Source of the DNA: Winogradskyella wichelsiae
Lineage (GTDB): Bacteria; Bacteroidota; Bacteroidia; Flavobacteriales; Flavobacteriaceae
DNA length: 64,000 nt
Direction: 5' to 3'
Assembly (NCBI RefSeq): GCF_013403925.1
Contig: NZ_JABFDJ010000004.1
Coordinates: 124,001 to 188,000 of the forward strand
This document shows, one piece after another, positions 35,958-44,004 of this stretch. The translations under genes were made by a program, and so were the position numbers. The notes beneath the pieces were generated by a model. The model saw only the letters and a program-made list of their open reading frames with translations, ran no database searches and had not been told where the DNA came from. How positions within the stretch are numbered: position 1 is the first letter of the stretch; every line of letters starts with the position of its first letter.

Positions 35958-36878
35958 TTAACGCCAATTAATTTTAATAAAGCGATCATTTTTTACAAAG
36001 CCTTTAGGTATTTTGTCTAAAACCTCTAAACGTATGGCATCAATTAAACTATCTTTTGCAAACGAATGATGCACTGCTATACTTACTTCACGTATCGGTT
36101 TTGGTTCTGTAAAATTAATATTACAACCGCTGTCGTTTTTATTAATGGCCATTTCAGGGACTAATGTAAATCCACCATAATTATCTACCATTTTCTTTAA
36201 AGCTTCTATAGATCCACTCTGAAATTGAATATTCTGTGGATTTGTGCTTTGCGAACAAATATTTAAAACCTGATTTCTAAAACAATGTCCATTTTTTAAA
36301 AGCCACAAATTATCTAAGTTTTCAATTTCACTGGCAGAAACCTCTTTCTTGTCATTAAATGTTCCTTTCTGTCCGTAAAATACAAAAGGTTCATTGTACA
36401 ATTTAATCTCTCTGATGAAAGGTTCATTAAGTGGTGTTACTAATATTCCAATATCAATTTCTTTTTTTTGTAATGCCGAGATAATTTGATCGGACTGCAT
36501 TTCTTCAATAATAAGTATCGTATCTGGATATTTTTCAGCAAAAGATCCTGAAATTAAAGGAATTAGATAAGGTGAAACCGTTGGTAAAACGCCTATTTTA
36601 TATTCGCCTACTAAGCTATCTAATTCGGTACTTACCATATTTTTTAACTCATTAACTTCTCGTAAAATTATTTTAGACTTATTAATAAATAATTCGCCTA
36701 AAGCTGAAGGTTTAAAAGGAGACTTACTCTTATCGAATATTAAAAACCCAATTTCATCTTCTAATTTTTTAACCTGAATAGTAATAGTGGGTTGCGTTAC
36801 AAAACATTTTTCTGCAGCAGTTACAAAATGCCGATACGTGTCTAAAGCGATGATGTATTCTAATTGTTGAAGTGTCAT
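35958..36878 (-). CDS. oxyR: hydrogen-peroxide sensor OxyR (LysR family)
   Basis: The 306-residue LysR regulator has an N-terminal winged helix-turn-helix (about 1-60, TAAEKCFVTQPTITIQVKKL) and a periplasmic-binding-like effector domain. The sequence GHCFRNQVLNIC places cysteines at exactly 199 and 208, the positions of the peroxide-sensing disulfide in E. coli OxyR. It is divergent from the catalase gene with 95 bp between starts, the usual arrangement for OxyR and its target. A palindrome in that gap is a probable binding site. The assignment is strong because both redox cysteines and the neighbour agree. Confidence 0.93.
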   Translation of the reverse strand: MTLQQLEYIIALDTYRHFVTAAEKCFVTQPTITIQVKKLEDEIGFLIFDKSKSPFKPSALGELFINKSKIILREVNELKNMVSTELDSLVGEYKIGVLPTVSPYLIPLISGSFAEKYPDTILIIEEMQSDQIISALQKKEIDIGILVTPLNEPFIREIKLYNEPFVFYGQKGTFNDKKEVSASEIENLDNLWLLKNGHCFRNQVLNICSQSTNPQNIQFQSGSIEALKKMVDNYGGFTLVPEMAINKNDSGCNINFTEPKPIREVSIAVHHSFAKDSLIDAIRLEVLDKIPKGFVKNDRFIKINWR

Positions 36879-36910
36879 TATATAGATTTTATTAATGTAA
36901 ATATAAAAAT

Positions 36911-36927
36911 TATTAATTTGATTAATA
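36911..36927. promoter_or_regulatory. probable OxyR operator over the katA -33 element
   Basis: TATTAATTTGATTAATA is a perfect 7-3-7 palindrome and has the T-N11-A form of LysR-type sites. Its central TTG is part of the catalase -33 element. A second pair, ATAGATT (36882-36888) and AATCTAT (36933-36939), flanks it. Binding by OxyR is inferred from position. Confidence 0.55.
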
Positions 36928-36948
36928 CCATGAATCTATCCATTTTTG
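36917..36948 (+). promoter_or_regulatory. catalase promoter
   Basis: TTTG at 36917-36920, a 20-nt spacer and CATTTTTG at 36941-36948, one base off TAnnTTTG. The start site would be about 20 nt before the ATG. Confidence 0.6.
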
Positions 36949-36973
36949 CACTAACAAATAAAAAAAAGAATTC

Positions 36974-38500
36974 ATGAAAAGAATAATTACAACCTTAGTC
37001 ATCCTATCTATAGGCTTGGTAAGTTTTTCACAAAGTGAGAAAACAATGACAACCAACAATGGTGCGCCAGTTGGAGATAATCAAAACTCTAAAACAGTTG
37101 GAGAATATGGTCCTGTTTTATTAGAAGATATTCATTTAGTAGAAAAATTAGCAGCTTTTGATAGAGAACGTATTCCTGAGCGTGTAGTTCACCCAAGAGG
37201 CGCTGGAGCATCTGGTTATTTTGAAGCTACAAAAGATATGTCTGATTTTACTAGAGCTGTATTATTTGCTGAAGCAGGTAAAAAAACTGATTTAGCCGTA
37301 CGCTTTTCTACCGTAATCCACGGAAAAGGTTCACCAGAGACAGCAAGAGATCCAAGAGGGTTTGCTGTAAAATTTTATACAGAACAAGGTAATTATGATA
37401 TTGTTGGTAACAACCTTCCTATCTTTTTTATTAGAGATGCCATTAAGTTTCCAGATATGGTACATTCTTTAAAACCTTCACCAGAAACCAATAAGCAAGA
37501 TCCAAATCGTTTTTTCGATTTCTTTTCTCATGTACCAGAAGCAACTCATATGCTTACAAGATTGTACACCGATTTAGGAATTCCTAAAGGGTACCAATTT
37601 ATGAACGGTAGCAGTGTACATGGCTACAAATGGATTAATAAAGCAGGAAAAGTAACTTATGTAAAATACTCTTGGGTATCTAAGCAAGGTGAAAAAAATC
37701 TTACTGCTGAAGAAGCATCAATTCAACAAGGAAAAGATTGGCAACATGCAACGGTGAGTTTAAGAAAAGATATTGATGATAAGAATTACCCTCAATGGGA
37801 TTTATATGTACAAATGATAAAGCCTGAAGATATCCATTCTTTCGATTTTTGGCCTTTAGATGCTACCAAAGATTGGCCAGCAGATAAAATTGAAAAAATT
37901 AAGATTGGCACTATGACTTTAAACCAAAATCCGGTAAATTATTTTGAGCAAGTTGAAAGTATTGCTTTTTCACCAGGAGCTTTAATTCCTGGAGTAGAAC
38001 CTTCAGAAGATAAATTATTACAAGGGCGTTTATTTTCTTATTTCGATACGCAGAGACATAGATTAGGTCCAAATTTTCAACAGTTAAAAATTAACCAACC
38101 GCTAGAAGATCCTAAAAATTATAATTCTGATAGTTGGAATAGCGCTGGAAACAAAAGATTTGAAAATCCGGATGTAAATTATCAGCCAAGTGAAAAATCT
38201 GGATTAGTTGAAGATGAACAATACAAGCAGTCGGAAACAACATTAACTAACGTAACTATCACACAAAAGAAAATTACAAAAACTAATGATTTTGCACAAC
38301 CTGGAGATTTTTACAGATCTCTTACTAAAGATCAACAAGATAATTTAATTAAAAATTTAAGTGGTGATTTAGGTCAGGTAACGGATAAAAACATACAAAT
38401 GACAATGATTGGTTATTTCTATCAGGCAGATAGAGATTACGGAATGCGTATTGCAGAAGCGTTAGGTTTTTCTGCTAAAGATTTTATGAAAAAGAAATAG
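36974..38500 (+). CDS. katA: exported clade-type heme catalase
   Basis: Converts hydrogen peroxide to water and oxygen. The 508-residue protein begins with a Sec signal peptide (MKRIITTLVILSIGLVSFSQ), so it should act in the periplasm or outside, unlike most catalases. Catalytic His73 lies in RVVHPRGAGASG, the distal Asn in DIVGNNLPIFFIRD (about 142-155), and the proximal heme-ligand Tyr in RLFSYFDTQRHRLG. It is divergent from oxyR and followed by an exported ankyrin protein gene. All heme and catalytic residues are visible, so activity is expected. How the heme is loaded outside the cytoplasm is open. Confidence 0.95.
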   Translation: MKRIITTLVILSIGLVSFSQSEKTMTTNNGAPVGDNQNSKTVGEYGPVLLEDIHLVEKLAAFDRERIPERVVHPRGAGASGYFEATKDMSDFTRAVLFAEAGKKTDLAVRFSTVIHGKGSPETARDPRGFAVKFYTEQGNYDIVGNNLPIFFIRDAIKFPDMVHSLKPSPETNKQDPNRFFDFFSHVPEATHMLTRLYTDLGIPKGYQFMNGSSVHGYKWINKAGKVTYVKYSWVSKQGEKNLTAEEASIQQGKDWQHATVSLRKDIDDKNYPQWDLYVQMIKPEDIHSFDFWPLDATKDWPADKIEKIKIGTMTLNQNPVNYFEQVESIAFSPGALIPGVEPSEDKLLQGRLFSYFDTQRHRLGPNFQQLKINQPLEDPKNYNSDSWNSAGNKRFENPDVNYQPSEKSGLVEDEQYKQSETTLTNVTITQKKITKTNDFAQPGDFYRSLTKDQQDNLIKNLSGDLGQVTDKNIQMTMIGYFYQADRDYGMRIAEALGFSAKDFMKKK

Positions 38501-38515
38501 TACATGGTTGATGAG

Positions 38516-38555
38516 TAGGGAGGGAGCTGCCAGTGCAACCTCTCTATTTGTTTTT
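38516..38555 (+). terminator. hairpin between katA and the ankyrin gene
   Basis: TAGGGAGG (38516-38523) pairs with CCTCTCTA (38539-38546), with one G-T pair, and is followed by TTTGTTTTT. It looks like a terminator or attenuator that could lower expression of the downstream ankyrin gene relative to katA. Confidence 0.5.
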
Positions 38556-38569
38556 AAAAAAGTAATACA

Positions 38570-39085
38570 ATGAAAAATATTTTACTCATTCTTACCCTAA
38601 TTTTAACTTTAGGTAGTTATGGACAAACTGTTTTTGAAGTTTCTAGAAATGGAGATTTAGAAAAACTTAAAGCATTATACACTTCAAATAATGCAATTAT
38701 CAACACTGCAGATAGCAAAGGTTTTACTCCCTTAATTCTTGCTGCTTATAATGAACAGACTGAAATTGTTACTTACTTAATAGAAAAAGGCAGTGACATT
38801 AACGCTAAAGATTTATCAGGTAATACGGCTTTAATGGGAGTTTGTTTTAAAGGTTATTTTGATATTGCAAAAATTCTAGTAGAAAATGGTGCTGCAATTA
38901 ACCAACAAAATTATAATGGAGCCACTGCTCTTATTTATGTGAGCACATTTGGACATACTAAAATAGCTGAATTATTATTAAATAATGATGCAAACCAATC
39001 GCTGCAAGATGGAAGAGGAAATACAGCATTGAAACATGCGGAAATGCAAGGCAATGAAGAAATTATTGCGCTCTTAAAAAAGTAG
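38570..39085 (+). CDS. exported ankyrin-repeat protein (catalase companion)
   Basis: The 171-residue protein has a signal peptide (MKNILLILTLILTLGSYG, then QTVFEV) and four ankyrin repeats, for example GFTPLILAAYNEQTEIVTYL, GNTALMGVCFKGYFDIAKIL and GATALIYVSTFGHTKIAELL. In Pseudomonas, a periplasmic ankyrin protein (AnkB) encoded beside a catalase is needed for catalase activity, so the same role is likely here. It lies 69 bp after katA on the same strand, and both products are exported. The functional link is by analogy. Confidence 0.88.
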   Translation: MKNILLILTLILTLGSYGQTVFEVSRNGDLEKLKALYTSNNAIINTADSKGFTPLILAAYNEQTEIVTYLIEKGSDINAKDLSGNTALMGVCFKGYFDIAKILVENGAAINQQNYNGATALIYVSTFGHTKIAELLLNNDANQSLQDGRGNTALKHAEMQGNEEIIALLKK

Positions 39086-39110
39086 AAGATAAACTTTATC
39101 TACTATAAGT

Positions 39111-39162
39111 AAAATGACTTATTAATTGAGACCGTAATCTTGTCTTTTTAATAAGTCATTTT
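39111..39162. terminator. bidirectional terminator, perfect 15-bp stem
   Basis: AAAATGACTTATTAA (39111-39125) and TTAATAAGTCATTTT (39148-39162) are perfect complements separated by 22 nt. It lies between the converging ankyrin and CoA-transferase genes. A second small hairpin (AGTAGA... TCTACT, about 39081-39104) sits at the end of the ankyrin gene. Confidence 0.8.
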
Positions 39163-39187
39163 ATATTTAAATTAAAAATTGATAAAT

Positions 39188-40696
39188 TTAAATTGATTGA
39201 CTTACCAGTTCATTAACCTTCATAGTTCCCTTCGTTTTTAACTGCGTGTGCCAGCTGAACGCTTTTTCTAAAATATGAGGTGTTTGGCCACCAATACTAT
39301 AAGCTTCTTCAAAATAATCTAGCATTTGATCCTTATATTCTGGATGTACACAGTTTTCTATTATAAGTCCTGCTCTTTCTATAGGTGCCAATCCTCTTAA
39401 ATCAGCTAAGCCCTGTTCTGTTACTAAAATATCAACATCGTGTTCTGTATGATCCGTATGAGAAACCATTGGCACAACATGAGAAATACGACCTTCTTTA
39501 GATATCGAAGGACAAGCAAATATGCTTAAATAACCATTTCTAGCAAAATCACCAGAACCACCAATTCCGTTCATCATTTTAGTACCACCAATATGTGTAG
39601 AATTTACGTTCCCATAAATATCAACTTCTATTGCTGTATTAATACCTATAACACCCAAACGGCTAATTACTTCAGCAGCATTACTTATGTTTTGAGGTCT
39701 TAATAAAAGTTTATCCTTATACTGCTCAAAATTATTAAATACTTTATTAGAACACGCTTCAGTAACCGTTATAGAAGATGCTGATGCGAATAATAATTTT
39801 CCTGAATCGATAAGCTCAAAAGTACTATCCTGAAGCACTTCTGAATACATGGTTAGATTTTTAAACTTAGAATTTGTAAACCCTGATAGAATAGCATTCG
39901 CCGTTTTACCTATACCTGCTTGTAACGGCAATAATGATTCTGTTAGCCTCCCCTCTTCTACTTCATTTTCTAAAAACTTGAGTATATGACTAGAGATTGC
40001 TTTTGTTTTTTCATCTGGATCTGCAATCACAGCAGGACTATCTGGTACTTCTGTATAAACGATAGCTGCTACTTTACTTGGATCTATCTTTATATATGGA
40101 TCTCCAATCCTTGTATCAGATTTCATCACAGGGATTATTTCACGGTTCGGTTGTTTTTTTAAAATCTTAACATCATGAATACCAGCTAGAGTCTCTGGAA
40201 AAGTAGTATTGATTTCAATAATAATTTTATCTGCATTCTCTGTAAAAATAGGCGAATTACCTACTGAAGTTGTTGGTACTATGTAACCTTCTTCTGTAAT
40301 AGCCACCGCTTCAATGATAGCAATATCAATTTTGAATTTGTCTATTTTTTGAAGCATATCTGCTGTTTGCCCTAAGTGTTGATCTACATAAAGAACATCA
40401 TGGTTATTTATACTTTTTCTAAGTGTTGGATCTGCTTGAAATGGCATTCTTTTATATAATGCTCCATTTTTTGCTAAATCGGCATCTGTATCATAACCTA
40501 AAGACGCACCACTTAGTACTGTAATCTTTAAATCTTCGTAAAGTGCTCTTTTAGCAACTTGTGGTAAAACAGTTTTACTATCTCCAGCCTTAGTGAAACC
40601 ACTAACCCCTACAATATTATGGTTTTTAATGAGTAAAGCGGCCTCTCCTGCAGACTGTATTTTATCTAAAAAAGCAGAATATTTAATTCGTTGCAT
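39188..40696 (-). CDS. acetyl-CoA hydrolase/transferase family, succinate CoA transferase type
   Basis: Class I CoA transferase of 502 residues that moves CoA between acetyl-, succinyl- or propionyl-CoA and free acids. It shows GVSGFTKAGDSKTVLPQ at the start (about 29-45), a glycine-rich GIGGSGDFARNGYLS (about 377-391) in the acyl-binding region and the family ending ADLRGLAPIERAGLIIENC. Length and ending fit the SCACT/YgfH/Cat1 group rather than short acetate transferases. It is divergent from an AraC regulator, which may control it. The physiological acyl pair cannot be fixed from sequence. Confidence 0.88.
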   Translation of the reverse strand: MQRIKYSAFLDKIQSAGEAALLIKNHNIVGVSGFTKAGDSKTVLPQVAKRALYEDLKITVLSGASLGYDTDADLAKNGALYKRMPFQADPTLRKSINNHDVLYVDQHLGQTADMLQKIDKFKIDIAIIEAVAITEEGYIVPTTSVGNSPIFTENADKIIIEINTTFPETLAGIHDVKILKKQPNREIIPVMKSDTRIGDPYIKIDPSKVAAIVYTEVPDSPAVIADPDEKTKAISSHILKFLENEVEEGRLTESLLPLQAGIGKTANAILSGFTNSKFKNLTMYSEVLQDSTFELIDSGKLLFASASSITVTEACSNKVFNNFEQYKDKLLLRPQNISNAAEVISRLGVIGINTAIEVDIYGNVNSTHIGGTKMMNGIGGSGDFARNGYLSIFACPSISKEGRISHVVPMVSHTDHTEHDVDILVTEQGLADLRGLAPIERAGLIIENCVHPEYKDQMLDYFEEAYSIGGQTPHILEKAFSWHTQLKTKGTMKVNELVSQSI

Positions 40697-40719
40697 AATA
40701 TTAAGTATTTAGTAAGTTT

Positions 40720-40781
40720 TAGGTAAAAAAATTACCTATTTGATTGTTATATTTAGTTTATTTAAGTTTTTCACAAAACTA
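40720..40781 (-). promoter_or_regulatory. promoter and leader hairpin of the CoA-transferase gene
   Basis: On the minus strand TAGTTTTG (40774-40781) matches TAnnTTTG. The leader contains TAGGTAA/TTACCTA (40720-40738, 5-nt loop), a perfect 7-bp hairpin about 24 bp before the ATG. No -33 TTTG at the right distance is seen. Confidence 0.4.
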
Positions 40782-40805
40782 AGATGCAATTTATGCAAGA
40801 TATTG

Positions 40806-40832
40806 ATTGTCTATTTATTAATATAAGACAAT
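40806..40832. promoter_or_regulatory. inverted repeat in the CoA-transferase/AraC intergenic region
   Basis: ATTGTCT (40806-40812) and AGACAAT (40826-40832) are perfect complements with a 13-nt spacer, midway between the two divergent genes. It may be an operator for the AraC protein. Confidence 0.35.
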
Positions 40833-40874
40833 ATTTTATTAATTTAGTGCAACAAAGACGCTATTCTACAAATT

Positions 40875-41681
40875 ATGAATACAAAGTATTATTTAACTGA
40901 AGTTGATAAGAACCCCCTGAGCATATTTTGTTACCATAATTTAATGGGAGAAAAATTTATAGAACCGCACCGTCATGATAAAGGTCAATTTCTATATACC
41001 GAAGGTGGTGTTGTACATGTTAAAACTAAAAATAGAATATACTATTTGCCCGCAAGACACTATATGTGGATTCCGCCGGGAGTAAAGCATGCCATCTACC
41101 CAAGCACACCAAAGGTTATTATGAGAAATTTATATTTCCCTATGCCTAGTAATTCTTCAAAATTTTATAACACAGAAGGTATCTACCCTATTAATAATTT
41201 ATTAATGGAACTTCTATTATTTACTAAAAATTGGAAAGGTGATATCGTAAAAGCGCAAAAAAACAAGTATGCTATTGTTTATGCTTTTAAAGCACTTTTA
41301 GAACAAACAGTCTCTAAGTCCTTACACTTAGAGTTACCGCAACCAACAGATAGTCGCTTAACTAATATTATTAACTACCTAACAGATCAAATACATCAAG
41401 AACATTTATTACCTCAGCTCGCTTCAAAATTTAGCATGACGGATAAATCCCTTTATCGCCTGTTTAAAAAAGATGTAGGCATGTCTTTCATTAAATATTA
41501 CACACAACTGCGCATATTTAAGTCTTTAGAGTATTTAATGAACTCTGACTATAACATATCGGAAATTGCAAATATGGTTGGCTATAGCAGCTTACCTACA
41601 TTTAGTAATACCTTTAGTAAGGTTATGGGAAAACGACCTTCAGAATATAGAAAATCTAACGAAATATATTTAGACTCTTAA
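40875..41681 (+). CDS. AraC family transcriptional regulator with cupin sensor
   Basis: The 268-residue regulator has an N-terminal cupin-like domain (PHRHDKGQFLYTEGGVVHV, about 33-51, then the YMWIPPGVKHAIYP segment) and a C-terminal pair of AraC helix-turn-helix motifs (about 170-265) ending in NISEIANMVGYSSLPTFSNTF. The His-rich cupin start suggests binding of a small ligand or metal. It is divergent from the CoA transferase, which is the most likely target. The ligand is unknown. Confidence 0.9.
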   Translation: MNTKYYLTEVDKNPLSIFCYHNLMGEKFIEPHRHDKGQFLYTEGGVVHVKTKNRIYYLPARHYMWIPPGVKHAIYPSTPKVIMRNLYFPMPSNSSKFYNTEGIYPINNLLMELLLFTKNWKGDIVKAQKNKYAIVYAFKALLEQTVSKSLHLELPQPTDSRLTNIINYLTDQIHQEHLLPQLASKFSMTDKSLYRLFKKDVGMSFIKYYTQLRIFKSLEYLMNSDYNISEIANMVGYSSLPTFSNTFSKVMGKRPSEYRKSNEIYLDS

Positions 41682-41696
41682 CAAACAACAGCCTAA

Positions 41697-42008
41697 TTAT
41701 TCCTTTCCATCTTCTAAGCCCCATTGATCTAAACTTCTTAAAATAGCTTCTAAAGATTTTCCTCTAGCACTTAATTGGTATTCTACTTTTGGTGGCACAA
41801 CAGGGTAAACTTTTCTAGTAATTAATCCATCATGTTCTAGCTGTCTTACGGTTTGCGTAAACATCTTATTAGAAATTCCTGAAATTTGTTTTTGTAAGAT
41901 ATCAGAACGCAATCCGCCTTCTAATAAATGAAATAAAATTAAGGGTTTCCATTTTGTTCCTATTAAATTCATGGTATAATTCAAAGGACAATTATTTTCT
42001 TTATTCAA
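41697..42008 (-). CDS. HxlR family transcriptional regulator
   Basis: A 103-residue MarR-like winged-helix regulator. The sequence CPLNYTMNLIGTKWKPLILF (8-27), then GLRSDILQKQISGISNKMFTQTVRQLEHDGLI, is the typical HxlR helix-turn-helix. The conserved Cys8 is in the position of the reactive N-terminal Cys of HxlR-type sensors of electrophiles. The start is TTG at 42008, because an ATG start at residue 13 would remove that Cys. It is divergent from the VOC protein gene and probably controls it. Confidence 0.88.
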   Translation of the reverse strand: MNKENNCPLNYTMNLIGTKWKPLILFHLLEGGLRSDILQKQISGISNKMFTQTVRQLEHDGLITRKVYPVVPPKVEYQLSARGKSLEAILRSLDQWGLEDGKE

Positions 42009-42079
42009 AATAAAAAAATATATAATTAAAAATCAACATTTTACTCGTTTAGGTAACTACACCACTTTTTGGTAAGTTA

Positions 42080-42094
42080 TTGCCTAATAGGCAA
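42080..42094. promoter_or_regulatory. palindromic operator candidate between hxlR and the VOC gene
   Basis: TTGCCTAATAGGCAA is a perfect 7-1-7 palindrome. It sits 36 bp before the VOC start and just after TTTG (42068-42071), that is, within a possible promoter. HxlR binding is inferred from position. Confidence 0.5.
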
Positions 42095-42130
42095 ATATAA
42101 ATTATTTTTATAATCTAAAATTAAGTTATT

Positions 42131-42643
42131 ATGAAAGACACCAAACATTATCCAAAATCATTTTCGCACATAGGTATTACGGTTCCTGATATTAAAAAAG
42201 CTGTAAAGTTCTATTCTGAAGTTATGGGTTGGTATATTATTATGAAACCTTCTACAGTTAAAAAGGAATCAGAGACGGCTATTGGCCAAATGTGTATTGA
42301 TGTTTTTGGTGATGATTGGACAGAATTTGAAATTGCACATTTAGCAACTTCTGATGGTATTGGTGTTGAATTATTCTCTTTTCCACAAGGAGTAAAAGAA
42401 GCTCCCGAATTTAATCCATTTAATACAGGACTCTTCCATTTTTGTGTACAAGACCCAAATATTGAAGACCTAATTGAAAAAGTAGTGGCTTACGGTGGAA
42501 AACAAAGAATGCCCATTAGAGAATATTACCCAGAGGATAAACCTTTTAAAATGTGTTATGTTGAAGATCCTTTTGGAATTGTTTTTGAAATCTACACACA
42601 CAGTTATGAGTTAACTTATTCATCTGGTGCTTACGCTAAATAG
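42131..42643 (+). CDS. VOC family (glyoxalase/bleomycin-resistance fold) protein
   Basis: A 170-residue metal-dependent-type VOC protein with two beta-alpha-beta-beta-beta modules. Likely metal ligands are His in SHIGITVPD (about 12), Glu in GVELFSFP (about 79), His in FHFCVQD (about 101) and Glu in VFEIYTH (about 155). This pattern fits lactoylglutathione-lyase-related enzymes, ring-opening dioxygenases or thiol-conjugate enzymes. The divergent HxlR gene suggests induction by an electrophile. The exact reaction is unknown. Confidence 0.85.
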   Translation: MKDTKHYPKSFSHIGITVPDIKKAVKFYSEVMGWYIIMKPSTVKKESETAIGQMCIDVFGDDWTEFEIAHLATSDGIGVELFSFPQGVKEAPEFNPFNTGLFHFCVQDPNIEDLIEKVVAYGGKQRMPIREYYPEDKPFKMCYVEDPFGIVFEIYTHSYELTYSSGAYAK

Positions 42644-42656
42644 ATTGAAATAAATT

Positions 42657-42716
42657 ATAGCTTGCAGATCTAAAAAGTGGTTTTACACTTAAGATAGGCA
42701 AGCTATTATTCTTTTA
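42657..42716. terminator. terminator between VOC and sugar kinase genes
   Basis: ATAGCTTGC (42657-42665) pairs with GCAAGCTAT (42698-42706). Inside it AAGTG pairs with CACTT, giving a long two-part stem followed by a T-rich tail. It lies between converging genes. Confidence 0.75.
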
Positions 42717-42737
42717 CTTTAGTATGCAAAAAATGTT

Positions 42738-43742
42738 TTAGCGTACAAAACGCCCAGATACATTACCTTCTAAAATAGACATTACATCTTTGGCGTTGGC
42801 GTAGTTAACATCACCCTCATAGGTGTGTTTTAATGCACAAGCAGCACTAGCAAATTGCATAGCTTTAAAATCATCATATTGTTGCAAAGCATGAATTAAC
42901 CCTGCAGCAAAAGCATCGCCTGTTCCTATTCTATCAACCACATGCGTAATATCTAAATCTTCTGATTCTTTAAATTCAGTACCATTCCACATTCTGGCTC
43001 TAATTTTATGCCACGAAGAATTTAAGGATGTTCTAATTTTATCAAATACTTTTTCTATAGAAGGAAATTTTTCCATCAGCTCTTTACTCGCTTTTAGAAA
43101 ATCTTCATTAGAATAACTATAATCTGTACCTAATACTTCATTAATTTCATTGACACCCCCTATAAAAATATTAGAATACTCTAATAATTCTATTAAAGAT
43201 GATTTCGCTTCTTTGCCATACTGCCATAAACCACTTCGATATGTTGGGTCTGCAGAAACCGTGATTCCTTTTTCTTTGGCTAAAACCAAACCTTCTTTTA
43301 AAGTTTTAAAAGCACCTTCACTTAAGGCTGGTGTAATCCCCGTCCAATGCAACCAATTTCCTTTATTCAATGCTTTATTCCAATCTACCATAGAAGGCTT
43401 TATTTCTGAAAAAGAAGAATGCGATCTGTTATAAGAAATTTTACTCGGACGCATTACCGCACCAACTTCTAAAAAATAAACACCTAAAGGTCTGGACGAA
43501 TATTCAATTGAAGATGTACTGACACCAAATTTTCTAATATAAGATAAAGCGGTCTCTCCTATAAAATCATCAGAAACAACACTGATATGCTTTACTTTAC
43601 CACCAAAATTAGCAATAGAAATACCAACATTTAACTCGGTACCACCAAAATAAAATTCAGCAATATTAGATTGCATAAATTTTTTATTTCCTCTAGGTGA
43701 AATTCGCATTAAAACTTCACCGAATGTAATAATTTGCTCCAT
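42738..43742 (-). CDS. kdgK: PfkB family sugar kinase, 2-dehydro-3-deoxygluconokinase-like
   Basis: Ribokinase-fold carbohydrate kinase of 334 residues. It has the N-terminal GGTELNVGISIANFGGKV (about 33-50), the sugar-binding motif of PfkB proteins, and the C-terminal GTGDAFAAGLIHAL (about 273-286) with the catalytic Asp and anion hole. The sequence RPSKISYNRSHSSFSEI fits KDG kinases, which make KDPG in sugar-acid breakdown. No KDPG aldolase or uronate genes lie beside it, so substrate identity is only probable. Confidence 0.8.
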   Translation of the reverse strand: MEQIITFGEVLMRISPRGNKKFMQSNIAEFYFGGTELNVGISIANFGGKVKHISVVSDDFIGETALSYIRKFGVSTSSIEYSSRPLGVYFLEVGAVMRPSKISYNRSHSSFSEIKPSMVDWNKALNKGNWLHWTGITPALSEGAFKTLKEGLVLAKEKGITVSADPTYRSGLWQYGKEAKSSLIELLEYSNIFIGGVNEINEVLGTDYSYSNEDFLKASKELMEKFPSIEKVFDKIRTSLNSSWHKIRARMWNGTEFKESEDLDITHVVDRIGTGDAFAAGLIHALQQYDDFKAMQFASAACALKHTYEGDVNYANAKDVMSILEGNVSGRFVR

Positions 43743-43932
43743 TTAAATATGTTTTTTTTAAATCTCTCAAATTCAACTTTAATGTCTTAAAACTTTATGA
43801 AATTTTCAATTTAAAGCTTTGAAAGATAAAAGATACTGACTTAAATTTACTTAAATAAATTTATCCTTAATTAAGTCTCAAATATTTTAAAACAGATATA
43901 AATACACGTTTATTTTTATGACATACTCTCAT

Positions 43933-43963
43933 AAAAAACAGAACCTCTTTTCAGAGATTCTGT
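43933..43963 (-). terminator. terminator of the tonB operon (minus strand)
   Basis: On the minus strand ACAGAATCTCT pairs with AGAGGTTCTGT (one mismatch-type G-T pair, GAAA loop), followed by six T (43933-43938 on the plus strand reads as A). Confidence 0.85.
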
Positions 43964-44004
43964 CCTCAAATAAACATAATATAGATTAGAGATACTGTTG
44001 TTTA

